Origin: Porphyrobacter sp.
Lineage (GTDB): Bacteria > Pseudomonadota > Alphaproteobacteria > Sphingomonadales > Sphingomonadaceae
Direction of reading: 5' to 3'
Assembly (NCBI GenBank): GCA_018991295.1
Contig: JAGKSZ010000126.1
Coordinates: 1 to 7,084 of the forward strand
Length of the DNA stretch: 7,084 bases
Shown here: positions 1 through 6,435 of the stretch, piece after piece
Numbering within the stretch: the first letter of the stretch is position 1
Layout of the letters: every line of letters begins with the position of its first letter
Made by a program: the position numbers and the translations under genes
Notes under the pieces: model-generated
What the model was told of the DNA's origin: nothing
Database searches by the model: none
The model's input: only the letters and a program-made list of their open reading frames with translations

Positions 1-135
1 CGCCGGGGGAGGGGGCGGCGGCGGGCGATGGCCGCATCCGCCTCCGCAGCCGGATCCGTGGGGATCTCCCGCCAGGGCGGGTCCGGCCATCAGGACGAGG
101 AAGGCGGCGCCGGCCGCCGCGGTAAGCATACGCAT
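1..135 (-). CDS. Small exported Cys/Gly/Pro-rich protein, 5' part only
   Basis: This is the first 45 codons of a minus-strand gene that runs off the left edge. The product starts MRMLTAAAGA and has a clear Sec signal peptide: Arg2, a hydrophobic stretch at about residues 4-18, and a likely cleavage after Ala22 (A-L-A before Gly-Asp). The mature part begins GDPHGSGCGGGCGH and then enters a run of seven prolines, so at least two Cys sit in a Gly-rich segment. I chose the ATG at 135 because GGAG lies 8 bases upstream; the Met two codons later (129) is too far from it. I do not recognise the family and infer an exported or periplasmic protein. The next gene on the same strand (stop at 261) also encodes a small exported protein with a Cys-Gly motif. 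The plus-strand reading of the same DNA (28-273) has no signal peptide and no recognisable domain and is treated as a shadow. Confidence 0.6.
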   Translation of the reverse strand, partial: MRMLTAAAGAAFLVLMAGPALAGDPHGSGCGGGCGHRPPPPPPPA

Positions 136-260
136 CTCACGGACTCCGTTTCAGGAGCCGTTATCCGCCTCTCCGTCGAGAAGGCGCGGTCTTGCACCGA
201 GGGCGGGAGCCATGGGCGCGGGTTTCGCGCACGAGGGAGAATATTAACCGTGATCGACGG
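136..260. other. Intergenic spacer between two exported-protein genes
   Basis: This 125-bp spacer lies between two minus-strand genes. It holds the GGAG ribosome-binding site of the left gene (near 143-146 read on the minus strand). A weak 5-bp inverted repeat with a 5-base loop, ACCGT at 247-251 and ACGGT at 257-261, touches the stop codon of the right gene. There is no T-run, so I do not call it a terminator. I see no convincing promoter. Confidence 0.4.
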
Positions 261-752
261 TCACCGATCATAAAGGTAGACGTCGCCGCAGCCGCAGTCC
301 GGCCTGTAGTCATGCGCGCTGCCCTGGCCCCGCCAGCCTCGTCGAGCCGAGGGGTGTCGGTCGTCCTGGTAGCCCCACCCGTCCCGGTAGCCCTGCCAGG
401 GACGGCCGTCGCGATAGCCGTACCGCTCGTACCGGGCGCCGTATCCGTAGGGTCGCCCGTCCCCGTAGCGGCGTCCATGGTCGCGGCCGTAGCTGTAGCC
501 GTAGCCGTAGCCGTAGCCGGGGGCCCGGTCCGGCACATGGACCCGCGGCCTTTCATGGTAGCCGTCGGCCCATCGGCCCGTCCCCGCATAGGCGCGGGTT
601 TCCACCTCGGACAGGGGCGTGCCGCCGACCGGTCGGCCCCACGCATCGAGATACACCGGCTGCCCCCAGGAGGGCGCGAAGTTCTGGGCCGCGGCCGACC
701 CGGCGAGGGAGACGGCGGCGAGCCCGGCGGCGAGGGCGAGCGGTTTGATCAT
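261..752 (-). CDS. Small exported Tyr/Gly/Arg-rich protein with C-terminal CGCG motif
   Basis: This 163-residue protein has a Sec signal peptide: MIKP, a hydrophobic core at residues 5-17, and probable cleavage after Ala22 in the A-A-A-Q context. The mature part starts with a more ordinary segment (about 23-75, with GQPVYLDAWGRPVGG). A low-complexity block at about 79-135 follows, built from GY, YGR and YRDG units, including five consecutive Gly-Tyr/Ser-Tyr pairs. The C-terminus returns to ordered-looking sequence, PDCGCGDVYLYDR, with two Cys in C-G-C-G. The start is supported by AGGAG 8 bases upstream (761-765 on the minus strand). It lies 53 bp downstream of the SDHAF4-type gene on the same strand and may be co-transcribed with it. 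I do not recognise a named family. A periplasmic or cell-surface location is inferred from the signal peptide. A metal-binding or disulfide role for the Cys pair is only a guess. Confidence 0.75.
   Translation of the reverse strand: MIKPLALAAGLAAVSLAGSAAAQNFAPSWGQPVYLDAWGRPVGGTPLSEVETRAYAGTGRWADGYHERPRVHVPDRAPGYGYGYGYSYGRDHGRRYGDGRPYGYGARYERYGYRDGRPWQGYRDGWGYQDDRHPSARRGWRGQGSAHDYRPDCGCGDVYLYDR
489..518. repeat. Hexanucleotide tandem repeat (GTAGCC)5 inside a coding region
   Basis: Five consecutive 6-bp units, GTAGCT then GTAGCC four times on the plus strand, encode alternating Gly-Tyr/Ser-Tyr on the minus strand within the exported protein gene. Because the unit is two codons long, copy-number change would keep the reading frame and only alter the number of GY pairs. 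Confidence 0.85.
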
Positions 753-805
753 CGACGGAGCTCCTGCGGGGACAGGGTTAACGTCGTTCGGCGGCCTTTG
801 TTCGC

Positions 806-1042
806 CTAGAAGTCGACGGCGAGCCCCTTCTTCTCCCAGTCGCCGTAGCGCGTCGGCCCCGGACCGCGCGGACCGCCGTGCTCGACCGCCATGGGCGCAT
901 CGCGCGCCGCCTGCCGACGCGCCGCAGCTTCCAGCAGGGCGCGCCGGGCGGCTTCGGGCAGGGGCCGCTCGGGCGTGGCGTGCGGCACGTCCGCGTTGAA
1001 AGTCGGAGCGTGCGGTTCTTCGGGGGTGGGATGATCGGTCAC
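806..1042 (-). CDS. Succinate dehydrogenase assembly factor 4 family (DUF1674)
   Basis: This 78-residue soluble protein ends with the diagnostic block of the DUF1674/SDHAF4 (Sdh8) family: EHGGPRGPGPTRYGDWEKKG followed by LAVDF. Known members bind the flavinated SdhA subunit and help assemble succinate dehydrogenase (complex II); this role is from the family, not shown here. The N-terminal 45 residues are acidic/Pro-rich then Ala/Arg-rich, as usual for the low-conservation part of this family. I chose the GTG start at 1042 because GGAGG sits 5 bases upstream, and the 78 residues fit the usual short length of the family. A longer reading to 1186 would run into htpX coding sequence. The gene is divergent from htpX, with 85 bp between the two starts. 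Confidence 0.88.
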   Translation of the reverse strand: MTDHPTPEEPHAPTFNADVPHATPERPLPEAARRALLEAAARRQAARDAPMAVEHGGPRGPGPTRYGDWEKKGLAVDF

Positions 1043-1127
1043 AGCGTCCTCCGCTTGAGCCGCAGCGTTGTGATCCACAAATTGGGCGTCCGCCAGCCCG
1101 GCGCCAGCGCCTTTGACCCGAGCGACG
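1043..1127. promoter_or_regulatory. Divergent control region between the SDHAF4 gene and htpX
   Basis: These 85 bp separate two divergent starts and must carry both promoters unless transcripts begin further inside a gene. They contain a perfect short inverted repeat, TTGTG (1068-1072), ATC, CACAA (1076-1080), placed where an operator could sit for either gene. No clear -35/-10 pair stands out on either strand. The htpX start lacks a strong Shine-Dalgarno sequence; only GAG about 5 bases upstream is visible. Confidence 0.35.
1048..1052 (-). promoter_or_regulatory. Ribosome-binding site GGAGG for the GTG start
   Basis: CCTCC on the plus strand reads GGAGG on the minus strand, 5 bases before the GTG at 1042. 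It decides the start of the SDHAF4-type gene, which has no usable ATG nearby except far upstream inside htpX. Confidence 0.7.
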
Positions 1128-2093
1128 ATGAACCACCTGAAGACCTTCGCCCTTCTCGCCGTCCTGACCGCCCTGTTCATGGGCATCGGCTACATGATCG
1201 GCGGAACCACGGGGATGCTGATCGCCCTGCTGTTCGCGGGCGGCATGAACCTGTTCAGCTACTGGAACGCCGACAAGATCGTGCTGCGCATGTACCGCGC
1301 CCAGCCGGTCGACGAGAACCATCCCAATGGCGCGGTCCGCACCTACGTCGCCGATGTGCTGCAGATGGCCCGCGACGCCGGGCTGCCACGGCCGAAGATC
1401 GCCATCATCCCCAACGACCAGCCGAACGCCTTCGCCACCGGCCGCAATCCGGAGAACGCCGCCGTCTGCGCCACCACCGGCCTTCTGGACATGCTGACGC
1501 GTGAGGAGGTTCGCGGGGTGATGGCCCACGAACTGGCCCACGTGAAGAATCGCGACACCCTGACCATGACGGTGACGGCGACCATCGCAGGCGCCATCGC
1601 CGCCCTCGCCAACTTCGCCCTGTTCTTCGGCGGCGGCGACGACCGGGAGCGGCCGGGCGGGCTGATTGGAACGCTGGCTCTGATGATCCTCGCTCCCATG
1701 GCCGCCGGCCTGGTGCAGATGGCGATCAGCCGCACGCGCGAGTATGACGCCGACCGGGTCGGGGCCGAGATCGCGCGCGATCCGCAGGCGCTCGCCTCGG
1801 CCCTGCAGAAGATCGAGGCCTATGCGAAGCGGATCCACAACCCGACCGCCGAGCGCAATCCGGCCTCGGGGCAGCTGTTCATCATCAATCCGCTGGCCGG
1901 GCGCGGCGCCGACAACCTGTTCTCCACCCATCCGAACACCGGCAACCGGGTGCGGGCGCTGACCGAACTGGCGATGAAGATGGGCGGCGGCGCCCGTCCC
2001 GCGCCTCCTCCGGGCGCGCCCGCCCCTGTCTCCCCTGCCTTCGCGACGACCTCGGTCCCGACCGCCGGCCACCGCCGCGGACCCTGGGGCTAG
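1128..2093 (+). CDS. htpX: Membrane zinc metalloprotease HtpX (M48B)
   Basis: This 321-residue protein matches HtpX, an inner-membrane metalloprotease that degrades damaged or misfolded membrane proteins, often together with FtsH. It opens with two near-continuous hydrophobic stretches (about 6-25 and 28-45, MNHLKTFALL to GMNLFSYWNADK). The HEXXH zinc motif is H134-E135-L136-A137-H138, followed by VKNRDTL. The third zinc ligand is probably E205 in SRTREYDAD. Two further membrane segments lie between them (about 150-167 and 179-199). The tail ends in a Pro/Ala-rich linker and RGPWG, typical of alphaproteobacterial HtpX. I place the start at ATG 1128 (MNHLKTF), matching the conserved N-terminus; an in-frame TTG at 1113 is less likely. 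All catalytic residues are present, so it should be active. The gene converges on recQ, with the stops sharing four bases. Confidence 0.96.
   Translation: MNHLKTFALLAVLTALFMGIGYMIGGTTGMLIALLFAGGMNLFSYWNADKIVLRMYRAQPVDENHPNGAVRTYVADVLQMARDAGLPRPKIAIIPNDQPNAFATGRNPENAAVCATTGLLDMLTREEVRGVMAHELAHVKNRDTLTMTVTATIAGAIAALANFALFFGGGDDRERPGGLIGTLALMILAPMAAGLVQMAISRTREYDADRVGAEIARDPQALASALQKIEAYAKRIHNPTAERNPASGQLFIINPLAGRGADNLFSTHPNTGNRVRALTELAMKMGGGARPAPPPGAPAPVSPAFATTSVPTAGHRRGPWG
2090..2093. other. Shared CTAG: overlapping stop codons of convergent genes
   Basis: The palindrome CTAG supplies TAG for htpX on the plus strand (2091-2093) and TAG for recQ on the minus strand (2092-2090). The two genes therefore end on top of each other with no spacer, leaving no room for an intergenic terminator; any transcription stop must lie inside the opposing gene. 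Confidence 0.9.
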
Positions 2094-3967
2094 CCGGCGG
2101 TCGAGAGGGCGGCGAGGACGGCCTTGCCGTAACGGTCCAGCTTCGTCTGCCCGACGCCCGGAATGTGGCCGAGGGCGTCCAGCGTTCCCGGTTCGGATGT
2201 GGCGATCTCCAGCAGGGTGCGATCCTGGAAGATCACGTAGGGCGGCACCCGCTGCTCGGCGGCGCGATCGCGGCGCCAGGCGCGCAGAACCTCGAACCGC
2301 GCCCGCACGTCGGCGTCCATCGTCTCGAGCGCCGCATTCCGCCCCGTCCGCTGGCGGGGCGCCGCGCCCCGGGCAGGCGTGAGGCGCACCTCCACGGTCC
2401 GCTCCCCGCGATAGACGGCGCGCACGGCGGACGGGTCGCCCAGCCGCACCAGCGGCTTGCCCTCGTTCGGGTCTTCGACCAGCAGCCCTTCGAACATCAG
2501 ATGGTCCAGCACGTCGCGCCAGGTGTGCAGCGGCGCGTCGGCGCCGATGCCCCACGTCGACAGGGCCGTCTCCCACGGCTGGACGTCCTTGGTCTTGCCG
2601 AGCAGGTGGTCGGTCACCCGGCCCCGCCCGAAACGCTCGCCCAGCCGCTGCACCGCCGCCAGCGCCTTCTGGGCGTGGACGGTGGCGTCGAACATCGCCG
2701 GCGGGTCCTGACAGATGTCGCAGACGCCGCAGGGCTGCGCCTCGGCCTCGCCGAAATAGCGGCGCACCGCCTGCGGCCGGCACACCGCCCCGTCCAGCAT
2801 GGCGAACAGCTGGCGCACCTTGCGCACCTGCGCCGCCTTCACCTCCTCGGCCATTGGCCGCCCCTCGAGCCGCCGCAGGCTCCAGGCGATGTCGGACGGA
2901 CCGTAGAGGGTGACGCCCTCGGCCGGCTCGCCGTCCCGACCGGCGCGGCCGATCTCCTGCCAGTAGGCTTCCAGCGAGCCCGGCGGATCGGCGTGGATGA
3001 CGAAGCGGACGTCGGCCTTGTCCACCCCCATGCCGAAGGCGATCGTCGCCACCATCACCGCGCCGTCCTCGGCGAGGAAGCGCTCCAGCCGGCGGTCGCG
3101 CTCGCGGGCGTCCATGCCGGCGTGGTAGGCGATGGCGTTGGTCCCGGCCTCCTGCAGCGCCTGCGCCACCCGTTCGCAGCCGTCGCGGCTGCCGCAGTAG
3201 ACGACGCCCGACTTGCCGCGCCGCTCGCGCACCAGGGCGATCACCGCCGCGTCGGTCTTCGCCCGGGATCCGCTCTCCTTGCGCACGGCCGTCAGCTGCA
3301 GATTCGGTCGGGCGAAGCTGTCGACCAGCACCTTCGCCCCCTCCAGACGCAGCGAGCGGACGATGTCCTCGCGCGTGCGGCCGTCGGCGGTGGCGGTGAC
3401 GGCGATGCGCGGCACGCCCGGAAAGACCTCGGCCAGCCGCCCGAGGGTGCGGTAGTCCGGGCGGAAGTCGTGGCCCCACTGGCTGACGCAATGCGCCTCG
3501 TCGATGGCGATGAGGGCGAGCGGCAGTTCGGCCAGCCGTTCCAGCATGGCCCCGGACGCCAGCCCTTCGGGAGAGACGTAGAGCAGGTCCAGTTCGCCGG
3601 CCCGCGCCGCGCGCCAGATCGCCGAGCGGTCGTCGAGGGAGACGCCGGAGTCGAGCCGCGCCGCGCGCACGCCCTGCTGCTTCAGCGCCTCGACCTGGTC
3701 GGTCATCAGGGCGATCAGCGGCGAGATCACCAGGCCCAGCCCGGGCCGCAGCATGGCTGGAACCTGGTAGCAGACCGACTTGCCCCCGCCGGTGGGCAGC
3801 ACCGCCAGCACGTCGCGGCCCGCAAGAACCTCCGCGACCACCCCGGCCTGCAGGCCGCGGAAGTCGGGGTGGCCCCAGACCCGCTCCAGCGTCGCCCGCG
3901 CTTCCGCGAGAGACGGCGCGGGCGGGGCGAGGGTCGAGTCGGCGAGCATGCCGGCCTTGTGCCTCAT
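2090..3967 (-). CDS. recQ: ATP-dependent DNA helicase RecQ
   Basis: This 625-residue 3'-to-5' helicase acts in recombination and replication-fork repair. Motifs appear in the expected order: motif 0 WGHPDFRGLQ (31-40), Walker A TGGGKS (59-64), SPLIALMTDQ (82-91), DEAH (156-159) with the RecQ aromatic-rich loop SQWGHDFRPDY, TATAD (191-195), VVYCGSR (255-261), FGMGVDKADVR (311-321) and QEIGRAGRDG (337-346). A zinc-binding set C396, C413, C416, C419 follows, then a winged-helix RQC region and a single C-terminal HRDC domain (about 551-622). It is full length for a bacterial RecQ. The start is uncertain: ATG 3967 has a weak GGGA upstream, and ATG 3949, six codons later, has AAGG 5 bases upstream. 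An in-frame reading extends further upstream but enters maeB. The gene is divergent from maeB. Aspartate is almost always GAC here (3 GAT among about 40, counted by hand), unlike the gene to its right. Confidence 0.96.
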   Translation of the reverse strand: MRHKAGMLADSTLAPPAPSLAEARATLERVWGHPDFRGLQAGVVAEVLAGRDVLAVLPTGGGKSVCYQVPAMLRPGLGLVISPLIALMTDQVEALKQQGVRAARLDSGVSLDDRSAIWRAARAGELDLLYVSPEGLASGAMLERLAELPLALIAIDEAHCVSQWGHDFRPDYRTLGRLAEVFPGVPRIAVTATADGRTREDIVRSLRLEGAKVLVDSFARPNLQLTAVRKESGSRAKTDAAVIALVRERRGKSGVVYCGSRDGCERVAQALQEAGTNAIAYHAGMDARERDRRLERFLAEDGAVMVATIAFGMGVDKADVRFVIHADPPGSLEAYWQEIGRAGRDGEPAEGVTLYGPSDIAWSLRRLEGRPMAEEVKAAQVRKVRQLFAMLDGAVCRPQAVRRYFGEAEAQPCGVCDICQDPPAMFDATVHAQKALAAVQRLGERFGRGRVTDHLLGKTKDVQPWETALSTWGIGADAPLHTWRDVLDHLMFEGLLVEDPNEGKPLVRLGDPSAVRAVYRGERTVEVRLTPARGAAPRQRTGRNAALETMDADVRARFEVLRAWRRDRAAEQRVPPYVIFQDRTLLEIATSEPGTLDALGHIPGVGQTKLDRYGKAVLAALSTAG

Positions 3968-4050
3968 TTGTTCCCGGGTGTCAGCCGCTGGCCGGTTGTC
4001 CCGCTCCGCGCCGGGCACTAGGAACGGGCCAGAACCCCCGGATACGCCGC
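3968..4050. promoter_or_regulatory. Divergent spacer between recQ and maeB
   Basis: These 83 bp separate the starts of recQ and maeB and should contain both promoters. The only promoter-like combination I see for maeB is TTGTCC (3996-4001) followed after 13 bases by GCACTA (4015-4020), which is weak. The maeB start has no good Shine-Dalgarno sequence, only GGA about 10 bases upstream. No transposon end or target-site duplication is visible, although the compositional break lies just to the right. Confidence 0.3.
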
Positions 4051-6435
4051 ATGCCCGACCTGACCGACAAGCAGACCTTCTCCGACGACGACGCCCGCGA
4101 CTTCCACCGCGCGCCGACGCCCGGGAAGATCTCCATGGCCCCGACCAAGCCGATGACTTCGCAGCGCGACCTTTCCCTTGCCTATTCGCCGGGCGTGGCC
4201 GTGCCGGTGGAAGCGATTGCCGCCGATCCCTCGCTCGCTGCGCGCTACACCGCCAAGGCGAACCTTGTGGCGGTGATTTCCAATGGCACCGCGATCCTTG
4301 GCCTCGGCAATCTGGGCGCGCTGGCATCCAAGCCGGTGATGGAAGGCAAGGCGGTGTTGTTCAAACGCTTTGCCGACGTCGATTCGATCGACATCGAACT
4401 GGCCACCGAAGATCCGGAAGCTTTCATCAACGCGGTCGCCCTGATGGAGCCGACCTTTGGCGGCATCAACCTTGAAGATATCAAGGCGCCCGAATGCTTC
4501 ATCATCGAGGCCGCGCTTCGCGAACGCATGAAGATCCCGGTGATGCACGATGACCAGCACGGCACCGCGATCATCACCGCCGCTGGCCTGCTCAATGCCT
4601 GTCACATCACCGGGCGCGATTTCAAGGACGTGAAGGTGGTGGTCAATGGCGCGGGCGCTGCTGCCATCGCCTGCACCGCGCTCATCAAGGCGATGGGCGT
4701 GCGGCATGACAATGTGATCCTGTGCGACCGTTCCGGCCCGATCACCCCGGGCCGCGAAGGCATGGATCAGTGGAAAAGCGCCCACGCGGTCGAAACCACC
4801 GCCACCAGCCTTGAAGAGGCACTGGTGGGCGCGGACATTTTCCTCGGCCTGTCGGCAGCGGGCGCATTGAAGCCCGATTGGGTGCGGCGCATGGCGGACA
4901 AGCCGATCATCTTTGCCATGGCCAACCCCGTGCCGGAAATCATGCCGGACGAAGCCAAGGCCGTGCGCCCCGATGCGATCATCGCCACCGGCCGCAGCGA
5001 TTTTCCCAATCAGGTCAACAATGTGCTGGGCTTCCCCTTCATCTTCCGCGGCGCGCTGGATGTGCAGGCAACCACCATCAACGAAGAAATGAAGATCGCC
5101 GCCGCGCAGGCCATCGCGGAGCTCGCACGCCAGCAGGTGCCCGAAGAAGTGGCATCGGCCTATGGCAAGAACCACAAGTTCGGCACCGATTACATCATCC
5201 CTGCCCCCTTCGACCCGCGCCTGATCGAGGTCGTGTCTTCCGCCGTGGCCAAGGCGGCGATGGATTCGGGCGTTGCCCGCGCACGGATCGATGATTTCGA
5301 GGCCTACCGGTTGCAGCTGCGCAGCCGCCTCAACCCGACCACGTCGGTGCTGTCGGGCGTCTATGAAGTCGCGCGCAGCAACCCCAAGCGCATGGTCTTT
5401 GCCGAAGCGGAAGAAGAAGTGGTGCTGCGCGCCGCGATCCAGTTCCGCGATTTCGGCTATGGCACGCCGATTCTGGTGGGCCGCACCAAGGCGGTGCTCG
5501 ACAAGCTGCACCAATTGTCGGTAGGCGATCCGGGCAGCTTCGAAATCCAGAACTCGGCCGATAGCGAACACGTGCCCGCGATGGTGGAGTATCTCTACAA
5601 GCGGCTCCAGCGGCGCGGCTTCACGACCCGCGATGTGCGCCGCATGGTCAATCAGGATCGCAACGTGTTTGCCTCGCTGCTGGTCGCGCTGGGGCATGGC
5701 GATGGGATGATCACCGGCATGACCCGCACCTTCGCGCAGACCGTGCGCGAGGTGAATCTGGTGCTTGATCCCAAGGAAGGCGCGCTGCCTTTCGGCATCC
5801 ACATGATGATCGGCAAGAACCACACGACCTTCCTTGCCGATACCACCATCAACGAACGCCCCAATGCGGCTGAACTGGCGCATATCGCCAAGGAAACGGC
5901 GGCGGTTGCCCGGCGCATGGGGCATGAACCGCGGGTGGCGTTCCTGTCCTATTCCACCTTCGGCAATCCTTCGGGCCAGTGGCTGGGCTCCATCCGCGAG
6001 GCGGTGGCGATCCTCGACCGGGAAGATCCGGGCTTTGAATATGAAGGCGAAATGGCCCCCGATGCGGCGCTCAATCCCAAGGTGATGGCGCTTTATCCTT
6101 TCAGCCGCCTGTCGGGCCCGGCCAACGTGCTGATCATGCCGGGGCTGCAATCAGCGAACCTCTCGGCCAAGCTGCTGCGCGAGCTCGGCAGCAATGCCAC
6201 GATCGGGCCGATGATGATCGGGATGGAAAAGCCGGTGCAGATCGTGCCGATGACCGCCGCTGTGCCCGATGTGCTGACGCTGGCGGTGCTGGCGGGGGCG
6301 GGCGGGGGGGGGGGATGCGGGCCGCCAGCGCGGGCATCGCCTATTGGGCGGTGGTCTTCGCGCTGGGATTTGTGCTGGGCACGCTGCGGGTGCTGTGGCT
6401 TGCCCCGCTGTTGGGGCTGGTGCCCGCGACGCTGA
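4051..6435 (+). CDS. maeB: NADP-dependent malic enzyme, malic-PTA fusion type, stop codon lost
   Basis: MaeB converts malate to pyruvate and CO2 with reduction of NADP, feeding NADPH and gluconeogenic precursors in the cytosol. The malic domain (about 20-165) has the catalytic Tyr45 in LAYSPGVAVP, the Lys-rich segment GKAVLFKRF (99-107), and the metal-binding acids in INLEDIKAPECF (139-150) and HDDQHGTA (166-173). The dinucleotide-binding domain starts at NGAGAAAIA (199-207); the GxGxxA form fits NADP. Residues about 430-750 are the phosphotransacetylase-like domain, usually regulatory rather than catalytic in this family. The family normally ends near residue 754. Here the codon that should be TGA (6313-6315) is GGA, so the frame adds a Cys/Gly/Trp/Arg-rich tail to residue 794 that looks like out-of-frame reading of the next gene. 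Codon use changes sharply near codons 40-60. Confidence 0.93.
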   Translation: MPDLTDKQTFSDDDARDFHRAPTPGKISMAPTKPMTSQRDLSLAYSPGVAVPVEAIAADPSLAARYTAKANLVAVISNGTAILGLGNLGALASKPVMEGKAVLFKRFADVDSIDIELATEDPEAFINAVALMEPTFGGINLEDIKAPECFIIEAALRERMKIPVMHDDQHGTAIITAAGLLNACHITGRDFKDVKVVVNGAGAAAIACTALIKAMGVRHDNVILCDRSGPITPGREGMDQWKSAHAVETTATSLEEALVGADIFLGLSAAGALKPDWVRRMADKPIIFAMANPVPEIMPDEAKAVRPDAIIATGRSDFPNQVNNVLGFPFIFRGALDVQATTINEEMKIAAAQAIAELARQQVPEEVASAYGKNHKFGTDYIIPAPFDPRLIEVVSSAVAKAAMDSGVARARIDDFEAYRLQLRSRLNPTTSVLSGVYEVARSNPKRMVFAEAEEEVVLRAAIQFRDFGYGTPILVGRTKAVLDKLHQLSVGDPGSFEIQNSADSEHVPAMVEYLYKRLQRRGFTTRDVRRMVNQDRNVFASLLVALGHGDGMITGMTRTFAQTVREVNLVLDPKEGALPFGIHMMIGKNHTTFLADTTINERPNAAELAHIAKETAAVARRMGHEPRVAFLSYSTFGNPSGQWLGSIREAVAILDREDPGFEYEGEMAPDAALNPKVMALYPFSRLSGPANVLIMPGLQSANLSAKLLRELGSNATIGPMMIGMEKPVQIVPMTAAVPDVLTLAVLAGAGGGGGCGPPARASPIGRWSSRWDLCWARCGCCGLPRCWGWCPRR
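6304..6314 (+). repeat. Run of 11 G at the maeB 3' end
   Basis: Eleven consecutive G residues sit just before the ATG of the downstream membrane protein gene. With the preceding runs GGGGG (6294-6298) and GGG (6300-6302) this is a strong candidate for a G-quadruplex and for both polymerase slippage and sequencing error. It lies exactly where the maeB stop codon is missing. Confidence 0.9.

Noticed and set aside
28..273. Plus-strand open frame at the left edge
   Set aside because: It lies antisense to an exported-protein start that has a signal peptide and ribosome-binding site. The plus-strand product has no recognisable feature.
261..3491. Very long minus-strand open frame across htpX and recQ (1076 codons)
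   Set aside because: Most of it is Gly/Arg/Ala-rich out-of-frame reading of recQ and htpX, caused by high G+C. Only its last 163 codons, starting at the ATG at 752, form a real gene with signal peptide and ribosome-binding site.
3996..4020. TTGTCC and GCACTA as a maeB promoter
   Set aside because: The spacing is short and both elements match poorly, so it is not distinguishable from chance in this G+C-rich spacer.
2165..4021. 618-codon plus-strand open frame opposite recQ
   Set aside because: Composition is that of an antisense shadow (Arg, His, Gly, Pro), and recQ motifs on the other strand are complete.
4000..4300. Insertion sequence or integrase boundary at the composition break
   Set aside because: No inverted repeats, target duplication, tRNA end or transposase fragment is visible. 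The maeB frame runs through without interruption.
4018..6150. 710-codon minus-strand open frame opposite maeB
   Set aside because: It is His/Arg/Gly-rich with no domain, and it lies wholly antisense to a well-conserved malic enzyme.
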